Shown here: one piece after another, positions 17,109 through 24,571 of the stretch
Layout of the letters: each line of letters starts with the position of its first letter
Numbering within the stretch: position 1 is the first letter of the stretch
Origin: Deltaproteobacteria bacterium
GTDB taxonomy: Bacteria > Desulfobacterota > Desulfarculia > Adiutricales > Adiutricaceae
NCBI GenBank assembly: GCA_031278635.1
Contig: JAITKA010000035.1
Location: forward strand, 1 to 43,500
Length of the DNA stretch: 43,500 nucleotides
Reading direction: 5' to 3'
Position numbers and translations under genes: made by a program
Notes under the pieces: generated by a model
What the model was told of the DNA's origin: nothing
Databases searched by the model: none
What the model saw: the letters and a program-made list of their open reading frames with translations, nothing else

Positions 17109-17171
17109 GGCGAACCGGGCGGGGTGAGCCGGGAAGGCGAACCGGCGGGGTGAGCGAACCGACGGGTGAGA
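17109..17171. repeat. Short GC-rich tandem repeat, three units
   Basis: GGCGAACCGGGCGGGGTGAG (17109), GGCGAACCGGCGGGGTGAGC (17136) and a shorter GCGAACCGACGGGTGAGA (17154) form a degenerate array just upstream of site 3. Confidence 0.6.
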
Positions 17172-17188
17172 CGGGGTTGGCGACCAGA

Positions 17189-17205
17189 GCGAACAAATGT
17201 TCGTT
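17189..17205. promoter_or_regulatory. Candidate operator (site 3)
   Basis: GCGAACAAATGTTCGTT contains the palindrome CGAACA-AA-TGTTCG. It shares 14 bases with site 2 (opposite strand). It lies about 380 bases upstream of the first TetR gene. A further TTCGAACATACG half lies at 17212-17223. Confidence 0.45.
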
Positions 17206-17581
17206 GATTTTTTCGAACATACGGTAGGCGAAGGTCGTGGGGAGTGGCAAGAACTAACGTTTGACGAGGCGTTATCGTTTGGCCAGGGAAGGCGGGGGAA
17301 AAATTGGTGCGTGGATGGGGGAGTTTATGGAAAAACGTTAAGGTTTGATTTTCGCTCGCGGTCCGCCGGGACCGACGAACAAAGCCCGTCCCTTCCCAGC
17401 CGGAGGGGAGGAGGATTTTACTCAGGAATGATCGGAAAGCGATCGGCCAGTTTGCGGGGGGCGATTCCCGCCAGGCCCACGAAGGGCTGGGAAGGCTGGC
17501 ATGCGGGAGGCGATTCCCGGCCGGAACCGAAAAGGGGAGGCGTGGCTTTTTGATTTTGACCATTGTTTTGGGATATTTGTT

Positions 17582-18253
17582 ATGACTTCTAAACCAAAGG
17601 TGGATCCAAAATATAAAATTTTTGGGGACGTCGTTTCTTTACCTCTCTATGAAGATTCTTCCAAGACCAAAGATCACATAATCTTGGAATCGACAATATT
17701 GTTTGCGAAAAAAGGATTTGACGCGGTGTCCATAAGGGACATAGCCGCCGTCATAGGCATCAAACCATCGTCGTTATATAACCATTTTGAGAGTAAAGAG
17801 GCCCTGTTCGATGCGGTGATCAAGCACGCCGAGGATCTATACCTGCTGTATTTCCAGCACCTTGAAACCATGCTGCTGTCCGCTACCACGTTTTCCGAGA
17901 TCTTGGACGTCGTCTTCCTGGAGCCGATAAAGATGTCCAATACCTTCACGTGCTACGCTTTTTCGTTGGTCCAGACCGAGCAGTTCCGGTATAACCGGGC
18001 CTCGATGATCTTTACCAACACCTTTCTGGAATACAGCATCAACTTCTTTAAGAAGCATTTTGAAGACTGTATAGCCAAAGGCTTGTGCCAGCCTTTTGAC
18101 TGCCGGACCGTGTCAATGATAATCATGCATAGCGTTCTGATCGGCATCAATCTGCGGGTACATGAATATCTGGAGCAGCACCCACCCTATTCTTTCGCTG
18201 AAATGTTTAACGATCTTAAGCAAGTAATAATGCGATTAGCCTGCCCGGAATAA
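17582..18253 (+). CDS. TetR-family transcriptional regulator, 223 aa
   Basis: ATG 17582 was chosen because the TetR pattern starts shortly after; the upstream in-frame part is Arg/Gly-rich noise. The helix-turn-helix lies at 50-69 (SIRDIAAVIGIKPSSLYNHF), preceded by the helix ILESTILFAKKGFDAV, which is typical of the family. The C-terminal ~150 residues form the ligand-binding helical domain, of unknown specificity. It aligns throughout with the TetR half of the next gene (same HTH position 50-69; shared FEYS/FLEYS, GLC-PFD and VHEYL/MQEYL blocks), so the two are paralogues. Upstream palindromes at 17189 and around 13550-13750 are candidate operators. Confidence 0.9.
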   Translation: MTSKPKVDPKYKIFGDVVSLPLYEDSSKTKDHIILESTILFAKKGFDAVSIRDIAAVIGIKPSSLYNHFESKEALFDAVIKHAEDLYLLYFQHLETMLLSATTFSEILDVVFLEPIKMSNTFTCYAFSLVQTEQFRYNRASMIFTNTFLEYSINFFKKHFEDCIAKGLCQPFDCRTVSMIIMHSVLIGINLRVHEYLEQHPPYSFAEMFNDLKQVIMRLACPE

Positions 18254-18933
18254 TTTGGGTATAGATTTTTGGAGCTGAAGGAGAGAAGACAAGAATTGAG
18301 AAGTTAAAGTGCAAGCGGTACAATTTTTGTTGTGAAACGTAATGGGAAATAGAATATATTTATAAGAGGAACCAGATAAGATTTAACTATGATATTGGCT
18401 GATGAAGCGGGGAAATTTGGTTAGTTATTGAGCGTAATAGCTGGCTTATTTGTCGAACGTTTTAGCCGTATCGTAGTCTTAAGTTTAAAAAATAATTAAA
18501 TATGGTAAATTTGTCGCTACTAGTGTGATCATGGCTAGATGCTAATGATTATTTCTTGGTAGGGGATTTTTCTACCCCTGAGACAAAGTTATAATTTAGA
18601 GTAATTTTAAAAGGTTAGCTAAGATTCTCTAGTCATTGAATATTTACGGATTGGTTTGGCGAACGAGCGTCCACCCATCGAAATGCTCAGAGCTTGGTAG
18701 CTGTGCGAAAAAGGTTTTTTTAGTGAAGCAGGTAAAAATTTTTATCAATAAATATAGGCTCTTAGTAGAGTAAATTTCAACCGGGTAGAAATTTTTATAT
18801 GTCTCATTAAAGAAATTGGGAAATTTCTTTTAGCCCCAAACAGTAATAGGGGTAATAATAGTTTATCGCATGTCCAACAAGGACTATAATGTTTAACTTT
18901 TAAATAATATAAGTAAATGTTTTGGAGAGTTTC
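18254..18933. other. AT-rich gene-free spacer between TetR paralogues
   Basis: No gene was seen. GTCGAACGTTTTA at about 18452 resembles the AACGAACATTT sites. The last bases carry the ribosome site of the next gene. Confidence 0.5.
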
Positions 18934-20496
18934 ATGATTTTAGATTCGAAAATAGATAGATCATTCTCTATTTTTGGCAAAGATGTCACCAATATCCTCT
19001 TGTTGGACATGCCAATGACCAAGACCAGGCTGGTCATGGAATCCATGGTCCTGTTCGGCGAGAAGGGCTTCGATGGCGTCTCGGTGCGGGATATCGCCGA
19101 CGTGGTCGGGTTGAAGACTTCCTCTTTCTACAACCACTTCTACAGCAAGGACGCGCTGTTGGACTTCGTGGTCAATCACGCCGAGGACCTGTACTACCTG
19201 TACCTTAACGCCGTCCGCGAGGCGAGTTACGAGGCCGGGTCCTTCGGGGAGTTGCTGGACGCGGTGATCCACGACCCCAGAAAGGTCCTAAGCCCCCTGA
19301 CTTGCTACACCTACTCGATCATCCACTGCGCGAAGTACCGCAGCCACAGGTTGGCCAGCGTGTTCACGAAGACGTTCATCGAGTATAGCGTCGACTTTTA
19401 CGGGGAGATTTTCTCAAAGGCCATCGCCTCGGGCTTGTGCAACCCCTTCGACACCAAGATCGTGGCCATCATAATCAATAACGCCTTTCACACCGGGGTC
19501 AGCCTCTCGATGCAGGAATACCTGGGCTACCATACGGGGGTCGATTTTTGCCCCATGGTCAACGGGGTTAAGGACTTCGTTCACAAGGTGGCCTTCCCGG
19601 TGAACGACGGGTCGGCCATGACCCCGGACGACGCCTTGAGGCTGCCCCCCTACCCCAAGGAGATGATGGCCTTCAACCCGCCCGATGGCGGGGACGGGCT
19701 GGACGAGACCTCCCGCGCCATTTTGGCCCGGTTTGCCCCCAGGGTCGGGGAGGCCTTCAACGAAAGGCTGGACACATACCTGAAAGCCATCGAGGCCGAG
19801 GGCGTTTGCCTGACCGGGTGCAAGCTTGACGGCAACGGGGAAGAGACCTTCAAATCATTTACGGACAGTTACATAACCTCGGTGGCCGCCGAAGCCACGG
19901 AAATGGATGAAGTAATGGAAGCCAGAAGGATCATAGAATATCAAGCGGAACGATGGAGGTTAATTAAAGTGGATATAAACAAAAAATTTCAAAACGCCGG
20001 GATGGGTCTTAGCGACGTTTTCGCGGTGCTCATGAAAATAGACGAGGAATACGGCCAGTCGCAATGGCGCCAGAGCAGGATATTCGAGGGCATGGAGGCC
20101 GAGGGCCAGGCCCAGGGCGAGGCCGCCCAGGCCCAGGGCGAGGGCGCGCCGGCCGAGGCCGGGGTCGCCCAGGGCGAGCCAGAGGGCGACTGGGTTTTGA
20201 GCGACGACGTCCCGAAGCTGGGTTGCCGGCGCAGGCCCTTTGGCGAGGGCTACAAGGGTACCGACCTCAGTAACCTGGACGTCCTGGTCAAGATCAACGG
20301 CAAGATCGTCAGGCGGCCGGAGCCCAAGGCGGACCCGACGCTGCCCGTGCCGCCCATCCCCGTGGACGAGGTCAGGGAGATCGAGACGGCCAGCGGGATC
20401 GCCCGCCAAAAGGCCGAGCTGGACGTCATGCCCGCCAGGCCCTCCCTCTGGGCCAGCCCCTCCGATTGCTGGATAAAGCCTAAGTCCAAGCGCTAG
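18934..20496 (+). CDS. TetR-family regulator fused to a ~295-residue domain of unknown function, 520 aa
   Basis: ATG 18934 follows TTGGAGAG (a TTG at 18922 is in frame). Residues 1-225 are a TetR protein with HTH at 50-69 (SVRDIADVVGLKTSSFYNHF), clearly paralogous to the gene at 17582. Typical TetR proteins end there. This one goes on with a helical part (about 245-380: LDETSRAILARFAPRVGEAF; YLKAIEAEGVCLTGCKLDGN; then EARRIIEYQAERWRLIKVDI and MGLSDVFAVLMKIDEEYGQS). Next comes an Ala/Gln/Glu/Gly repeat linker (about 385-425, AQGEAAQAQGEG-like) and a Pro-rich tail with W-V-L-S-D-D-V-P-K-L-G and LDVLVKINGKIVRRPEP. I do not recognise the extension. The coding GC is even across the junction, so the fusion is not a simple sequencing join. 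A perfect hairpin terminator follows. Confidence 0.85.
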   Translation: MILDSKIDRSFSIFGKDVTNILLLDMPMTKTRLVMESMVLFGEKGFDGVSVRDIADVVGLKTSSFYNHFYSKDALLDFVVNHAEDLYYLYLNAVREASYEAGSFGELLDAVIHDPRKVLSPLTCYTYSIIHCAKYRSHRLASVFTKTFIEYSVDFYGEIFSKAIASGLCNPFDTKIVAIIINNAFHTGVSLSMQEYLGYHTGVDFCPMVNGVKDFVHKVAFPVNDGSAMTPDDALRLPPYPKEMMAFNPPDGGDGLDETSRAILARFAPRVGEAFNERLDTYLKAIEAEGVCLTGCKLDGNGEETFKSFTDSYITSVAAEATEMDEVMEARRIIEYQAERWRLIKVDINKKFQNAGMGLSDVFAVLMKIDEEYGQSQWRQSRIFEGMEAEGQAQGEAAQAQGEGAPAEAGVAQGEPEGDWVLSDDVPKLGCRRRPFGEGYKGTDLSNLDVLVKINGKIVRRPEPKADPTLPVPPIPVDEVREIETASGIARQKAELDVMPARPSLWASPSDCWIKPKSKR

Positions 20497-20514
20497 CCCA
20501 TGGCGACCTTGGAA

Positions 20515-20548
20515 GGAAAAGCCTCCCCCCGGGGAGGCTTTTCCTTGA
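20515..20548 (+). terminator. Rho-independent terminator, perfect 14-bp stem
   Basis: GGAAAAGCCTCCCC (20515-20528) pairs perfectly with GGGGAGGCTTTTCC (20531-20544). Stem A/T halves make it work in both directions. Confidence 0.85.
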
Positions 20549-20674
20549 ACGGGACCTGGGGTTGTGTTAATATCGGGTCCATAAGAAAGAATCGGGGGCC
20601 GAAAAAGCCATTGGCTGGGGGAAATTTCCCGTCAAGGGTTTTTGACGGATAAGGGAGTTTTTTTCCCGCCCTTT

Positions 20675-20750
20675 TAGAATGGAACAACTGACTGGTCAGT
20701 CAATCTGAAGGTCGAAGCCACTTTTCGTGGGTGACTTCGCCTTTTTTTTG
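20675..20750 (+). promoter_or_regulatory. Leader control region of metY: -10 box, TetR-type operator and attenuator-like hairpin
   Basis: TAGAAT (20675-20680) could be a -10 box. TGACTggtcAGTCA (20689-20702) is a palindrome of the kind TetR repressors bind. A hairpin then follows (20708-20743; AAGG..GAAG..CCAC paired with GTGG..CTTC..CCTT) with a T8 run. A transcript from here would end after ~60 nt unless the hairpin is overridden. No SAM-riboswitch core was recognised. Confidence 0.5.
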
Positions 20751-20869
20751 TTTGGCCCCGATAAATGGAACCCCAATTATGTCGATCGGCGGGCGGAACG
20801 GCCGGCCGAGATTGGCCGTGGGCGCGAGGGGCGGTTTAGGGCCGCCGCGCCCGGGGCCCAGGAGGAAAA

Positions 20870-22162
20870 ATGTCCGAGAAAAAGTATCGTCTGGAGACCT
20901 TGGCCATCCACGCCGGGCAGGAGGTCGACCCCACCACATTGGCCCGGGCCGTGCCCGTGTACAGGACCACGGCCTACAAGTTCAAAAACAGCCAGCACGG
21001 GGCCGATCTGTTCGCCCTGAAGGAGCTCGGCAACATCTACGCGAGGCTCATGAACCCGACCAACGACGTGTTGGAAAAGAGGCTGGCCGCCCTGGAGGGC
21101 GGGGCGGCGGGGCTCACCTTCTCCAGCGGGACCTCGGCGGTTTACTTCTCCATCACCAACATCCTCAAGACCGGGGACGAGCTGGTCTCGGCCGTGAACC
21201 TGTACGGCGGCACCTACACCATGTTCGACGCCATCTTGCCGCAATCCAACGGCATCACGGTGCGCTTCACCCCGGTCAACGACGAGAAGGCGGTCGAGGC
21301 GGCCATAAACGAGAAGACTAGGGCCATTTTCATCGAGACCATCGGCAACCCCGTTCTGGACGTGGCCGATATCGAGCTGTACTCGAGGGTGGCCAAAAAG
21401 CATCACCTGCCGCTGTTGGTCGATTCGACCTTCACCCCGCCCACGCTCCTCAGGCCCATCGAGTACGGGGCCGACGTGGTCATACACTCGCTGACCAAAT
21501 GGATCGGCGGGCACGGGGTCGGCATCGGCGGGGCCATAGTCGACGCCGGTAAGTTCGACTGGACCGACAAGAAGTTCGATTTGTACAACACGCCGGACAG
21601 GGGCTACCACGGGCTGCGCTTCGCGACCGACCTGGGGCCCCTCTCGCCCATAGCCTTCGCCCTGAGGCTTAGGACCGTGGGGCTCAGGAACCAGGGGCCC
21701 ACGCTGGCCCCGGACGCGGCCTGGCAGTTCCTGCAGGGCGTGGAGACGTTGCCGCTGAGGGTGGCCCGGCACTCGGAGAACGCCCTGAAAGTCGCCCGGT
21801 ACCTAAAGGCCCACCCCAAGGTGACCTGGGTGCGCTACCCCGGCCTTGAGGGCGACCCGGCCAAGCCCCTGGCCGACAAGTACCTACCGGACGGGGCGGG
21901 CGGCATGGTCGTCTTCGGGGTCAAGGGCGGCAGGGACGCCGGGGTCAAGCTTGTCGACAACATCGGGCTCTTTAGCCTTTTGGCCAACGTGGGCGACGCC
22001 AAGAGCCTTATCATACACTCGGCCTCGACCACCCACTCGCAGCTCTCCGGGGACGCCCAGAAGGCGGGCGGCCTCGAGGACGACCTCGTGCGGCTCTCGG
22101 TGGGCATCGAGCATATCGACGACATCATCGAGGCCCTGGACGACGGCCTTAAGATCGTCTGA
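20870..22162 (+). CDS. metY: O-acetyl-L-homoserine sulfhydrylase (Cys/Met metabolism PLP enzyme), 430 aa
   Basis: ATG 20870 follows CCAGGAGGAAAA. It is a fold-type I PLP enzyme of the Cys/Met family. It shows the N-terminal LETLAIHAGQE, Y-A-R-L-M-N-P-T-N, the SSGTSAV phosphate loop, VNLYGGTY, and HSLTKWIGGHG with the PLP lysine at 210. The ~50-residue insertion after this lysine (DWTDKKFDLY...) and the total length around 430 mark the MetY/Met17 group rather than MetB/MetC (~380-400). The reaction adds sulfide to O-acetylhomoserine, giving homocysteine for methionine. It is a single gene with a complex leader (operator plus hairpin) and a shared terminator with lgt. Confidence 0.93.
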   Translation: MSEKKYRLETLAIHAGQEVDPTTLARAVPVYRTTAYKFKNSQHGADLFALKELGNIYARLMNPTNDVLEKRLAALEGGAAGLTFSSGTSAVYFSITNILKTGDELVSAVNLYGGTYTMFDAILPQSNGITVRFTPVNDEKAVEAAINEKTRAIFIETIGNPVLDVADIELYSRVAKKHHLPLLVDSTFTPPTLLRPIEYGADVVIHSLTKWIGGHGVGIGGAIVDAGKFDWTDKKFDLYNTPDRGYHGLRFATDLGPLSPIAFALRLRTVGLRNQGPTLAPDAAWQFLQGVETLPLRVARHSENALKVARYLKAHPKVTWVRYPGLEGDPAKPLADKYLPDGAGGMVVFGVKGGRDAGVKLVDNIGLFSLLANVGDAKSLIIHSASTTHSQLSGDAQKAGGLEDDLVRLSVGIEHIDDIIEALDDGLKIV

Positions 22163-22177
22163 GGGCGCCGAAAATAG

Positions 22178-22207
22178 AAAAACCCCGGTCCGTTGGCCGG
22201 GGTTTTT
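22178..22207. terminator. Bidirectional terminator between metY and lgt
   Basis: AAAAACCCCGG pairs with CCGGGGTTTTT around an 8-base loop. It works for both convergent genes and touches the lgt stop codon. Confidence 0.9.
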
Positions 22208-22983
22208 CATTTTCGGGTCACGGGGCGCTTCCGGGCCAGGAGCCACAGGCCCAGGGCCAGCCCGGAGAGCATGGCCGCCAGGGCGACCCAGGAGGTCGGG
22301 GCGAGGCCGAGGGTTTTGGGGCCCCGGAAGTCGCCCCTGAAAAGGTCGACCGAGAACCTGATGAGGCCGGCCAGGGCCAGGTAGGCGGCCAGGACGAGCC
22401 CGGCCGGGCGGGGGCGGCCCAGGAGCCGGATTAGGATATACGTCAGGAGGAAAAGGCCGATCGACTCGGCCGCCTGGGTGGGGTAGAGGGGGATGCCCGC
22501 CGGGGCCAGGGCCCCCCTCGGAAAGGTCAGGGCCAGGGGGAAGCCCCCGGGGGCGAGGCGCCCGTAACAGCAGCCGGCCAAAAGGCAGCCGACCCGGCCG
22601 ATGGCCTGGCCCAGGGCCAGGGCCGGGGCGATGGCGTCGGCCATGGGCAGGAAGCGGAAACGGCCCATGGCGGCCAGGGTTATGGCCAGGGCGAGGCCGG
22701 CAATCAGGCCGCCCTGGAACATCAGGCCGCCCTCCCAGTATTTGAGGGCGCTTAGGGGGGAGTGGGCGAAGCTTTTGGGGTGAAAGAGGACGTAGGCGGC
22801 CCTGGAGCCGGCGAGGCCGGCCACTATTAGCCAGAAACCCAGATCGAAGGCCTTTTTGGGGCTAACCCCGGCCTTGGGGGCGGTCAGGCCCAAAAGGGGC
22901 AGGGCGGCCAGGACCGCCAGGACCAGGGCCAAGCCGTAAAGGCCGAAGGTCACGGGCCCGAGGGTTATGTCGTGGGGCCACAT
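22207..22983 (-). CDS. lgt: Prolipoprotein diacylglyceryl transferase, 258 aa
   Basis: It is a multi-spanning membrane protein (about seven helices) starting MWPHDITLGPV. It carries the Lgt core GQAIGRVGCLLAGCCYGR (the catalytic region around the conserved Arg), the YPTQ motif and the C-terminal L-I-R-F-S-V-D-L-F-R-G-D block. Lgt moves diacylglycerol from phosphatidylglycerol to the lipobox cysteine of preprolipoproteins, which fits a Gram-negative envelope. The GRVGC variant, with Cys in place of Asn after the G, is like that in many anaerobic lineages. It lies 48 bases downstream of the AICAR transformylase gene, probably in the same transcript. Confidence 0.93.
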   Translation of the reverse strand: MWPHDITLGPVTFGLYGLALVLAVLAALPLLGLTAPKAGVSPKKAFDLGFWLIVAGLAGSRAAYVLFHPKSFAHSPLSALKYWEGGLMFQGGLIAGLALAITLAAMGRFRFLPMADAIAPALALGQAIGRVGCLLAGCCYGRLAPGGFPLALTFPRGALAPAGIPLYPTQAAESIGLFLLTYILIRLLGRPRPAGLVLAAYLALAGLIRFSVDLFRGDFRGPKTLGLAPTSWVALAAMLSGLALGLWLLARKRPVTRK

Positions 22984-23031
22984 CGTTAACCGCCTAGGCG
23001 AGCGGGGGCATTGGCCCGCGGGGCCCCGGGG

Positions 23032-24336
23032 TCAATGCTTGAAGGCCCGCTGGCCGGTGAAGACCATGGCGACCTTGGGGTTGGCCGCGTTGGCGGCCTC
23101 AAGGCTCTCGAAGTCGCGGAGCGAGCCGCCGGGGTGGGCTATGGCCGTGACCCCCTGCTTGATGGCCGCGTCCACGGAGTCCCGGAAGGGGAAGAAGGCA
23201 TCCGAGACCATGGAAGAGCCTTTTAGGTTGCCGCACTCGTCGGCGACCTGCTTTAGGATCTCGGAGAGGGCCTCGCTGGGTTTGGAGCCCTGGCCCGCGG
23301 CCTGGGAGAGTTCGTTTAGGGTCAGGCCGTGGTTGGCGAAGGCCAGGCTCTCGGCGTAGTTGCGGCGGGCCTTGAAGGCGGCTATCTCGACCACGCCAAC
23401 CCGATCCTGCTGGCCGCAGCCGATGGCCACGGTGGCTTTGTTCTTGACGAAGAGGACCGAGTTGGATATGACCCCTTGCTCCACGGCCCAGCCGAAGAGG
23501 AGGTCCTGGAACTCGGCCTCGGTGGGCTCCCTTTCGGAGGCGATGCGCGCGCCGCCTTTCTCGGCCTCGGCCGGCTTGAAGTCCGAGGGGGAGAGGATGG
23601 CGTTCACGGCCGAGTGCTGGAGGATTAAGCCGCCGTCGATAAGGCTCTTTATGTCCAGGAATCTCAAAAGGGCGTAATCCTTAAGCCTGGCTATGTCGGA
23701 AATCTTGAAGATCCTTAGATCGGGCTTTTTGGCGAGGATGCCCAGGACCCCCTCCTCGAAGTCGGGGGCGGCCACGACCTCCATGTACCTTTCGATCATG
23801 AGCGAGGCGGTGTCTACGTCCAGGGGCCGGTTGACCACCAGGGCCCCGCCGAAGGCGGCCACGCGGTCGGCCTCGAAGGCCTTCTGGAAGGCCTTGGCCA
23901 GGGTCGGGTCCATGGCCGCCCCGGAGGGGTTATTGTGCTTGACTATGACGGCGGCGGGCTCGTCGGGCAGGTACCTGACTATGCCCAGGGCGGAATCGAC
24001 GTCGGTCAGGTTGGTCTTGGAGGGATGCTTGCGGCTGCCGTGGATGGCGTCGGCCGCGCCGTCGCCTATCTTGGAGACCAGGCCGTTTTTCGGGCCCACG
24101 AATTTCAGGCCCGAGAGGGCCAGGTTGCCGTTAACCAGCCTATACATGGCCGCCGGCTGGTCGGGGTTCTCCCCGTACCTGAGGCCGCTTTGGACCAGGC
24201 GCCCCTGATCGTCGGGCAGATCGAAGAGCCTTTTACGGTAAACGAGCTCTACCTTGCCCAGCTTAATCGTCAATTTGTCGGGAAAATCCTCGGTCAGATC
24301 CCTTTTGTAGATACTTTTCCTATCGATGAAACTCAT
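23032..24336 (-). CDS. purH: Stand-alone AICAR formyltransferase (PurH transformylase domain), 434 aa
   Basis: The protein matches only the C-terminal (AICARFT) half of PurH: LRYGENPDQPAAMY (52-65), the catalytic KHNNPSG (133-139), AFEADRVAAFGG, and SDAFFPFRDSVD near the end. The N-terminal IMP cyclohydrolase (MGS-like) domain is absent; the first ~45 residues instead hold a short unrelated lead. Stand-alone forms occur in several Desulfobacterota, and a separate cyclohydrolase would be needed elsewhere. The reaction is formylation of AICAR by 10-formyl-THF in purine synthesis. It is followed by lgt. It starts at ATG 24336 with AAAGGATATGG upstream. Confidence 0.9.
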   Translation of the reverse strand: MSFIDRKSIYKRDLTEDFPDKLTIKLGKVELVYRKRLFDLPDDQGRLVQSGLRYGENPDQPAAMYRLVNGNLALSGLKFVGPKNGLVSKIGDGAADAIHGSRKHPSKTNLTDVDSALGIVRYLPDEPAAVIVKHNNPSGAAMDPTLAKAFQKAFEADRVAAFGGALVVNRPLDVDTASLMIERYMEVVAAPDFEEGVLGILAKKPDLRIFKISDIARLKDYALLRFLDIKSLIDGGLILQHSAVNAILSPSDFKPAEAEKGGARIASEREPTEAEFQDLLFGWAVEQGVISNSVLFVKNKATVAIGCGQQDRVGVVEIAAFKARRNYAESLAFANHGLTLNELSQAAGQGSKPSEALSEILKQVADECGNLKGSSMVSDAFFPFRDSVDAAIKQGVTAIAHPGGSLRDFESLEAANAANPKVAMVFTGQRAFKH

Positions 24337-24387
24337 TTATCCATATCCTTTGTTGCCTAAGTAAAATATACGTAAAAAGTTGAGAAG

Positions 24388-24418
24388 CAAAAACCAGCCA
24401 AATAAATTTAAAGCTGGT
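24388..24418 (-). terminator. Rho-independent terminator downstream of lptD
   Basis: On the minus strand, ACCAGC (24418-24413) pairs with GCTGGT (24398-24393) around an AT-rich loop. TTTTTGC follows. It separates lptD from purH. Confidence 0.75.
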
Positions 24419-24571
24419 TAAAGGGAACGTTGGCCATGAAACGGCCCGCCGGATTTTCAAGCCGATGGTTTCGGCATAAGCGCGTGATTATGGGTGTTTT
24501 TTTTCCTTGCCCATTGGCGGCCATTCTGGGTCGGTTCGAGGCCAGGGCCGGCCCGGGGGCCGGGCCCGGGA

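Larger units (their letters stand above)
15521..17581. other. Long gene-free, purine-skewed region with scattered GGTACG copies
   Basis: No gene is recognised. GGTAC-type words reminiscent of the array occur at about 15960, 16083, 16175 and 16191, each followed by purine-rich sequence, suggesting decayed copies. A GC-rich block at 17075-17530 has short tandem repeats, an 11-bp inverted repeat (CCTTCCCAGCC near 17390 and GGCTGGGAAGG near 17484) and a twice-repeated GGCGATTCCCG. A minus-strand frame at 16362-16574 is not recognisable. Confidence 0.5.
20497..20869. other. Leader region of metY
   Basis: It holds the TetR-fusion terminator, the operator/attenuator block (20675-20750) and the ribosome site GGAGGA just before ATG 20870. 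I see no gene. Confidence 0.5.

Noticed and set aside
17027-17563. 178-residue minus-strand frame
   Set aside because: Pro/Arg/Ser-rich noise over the GC-rich repeat block; no start signal and no motif.
20497-20869. SAM riboswitch ahead of metY
   Set aside because: The leader has a hairpin terminator but I could not find the SAM-I/II/III conserved core.
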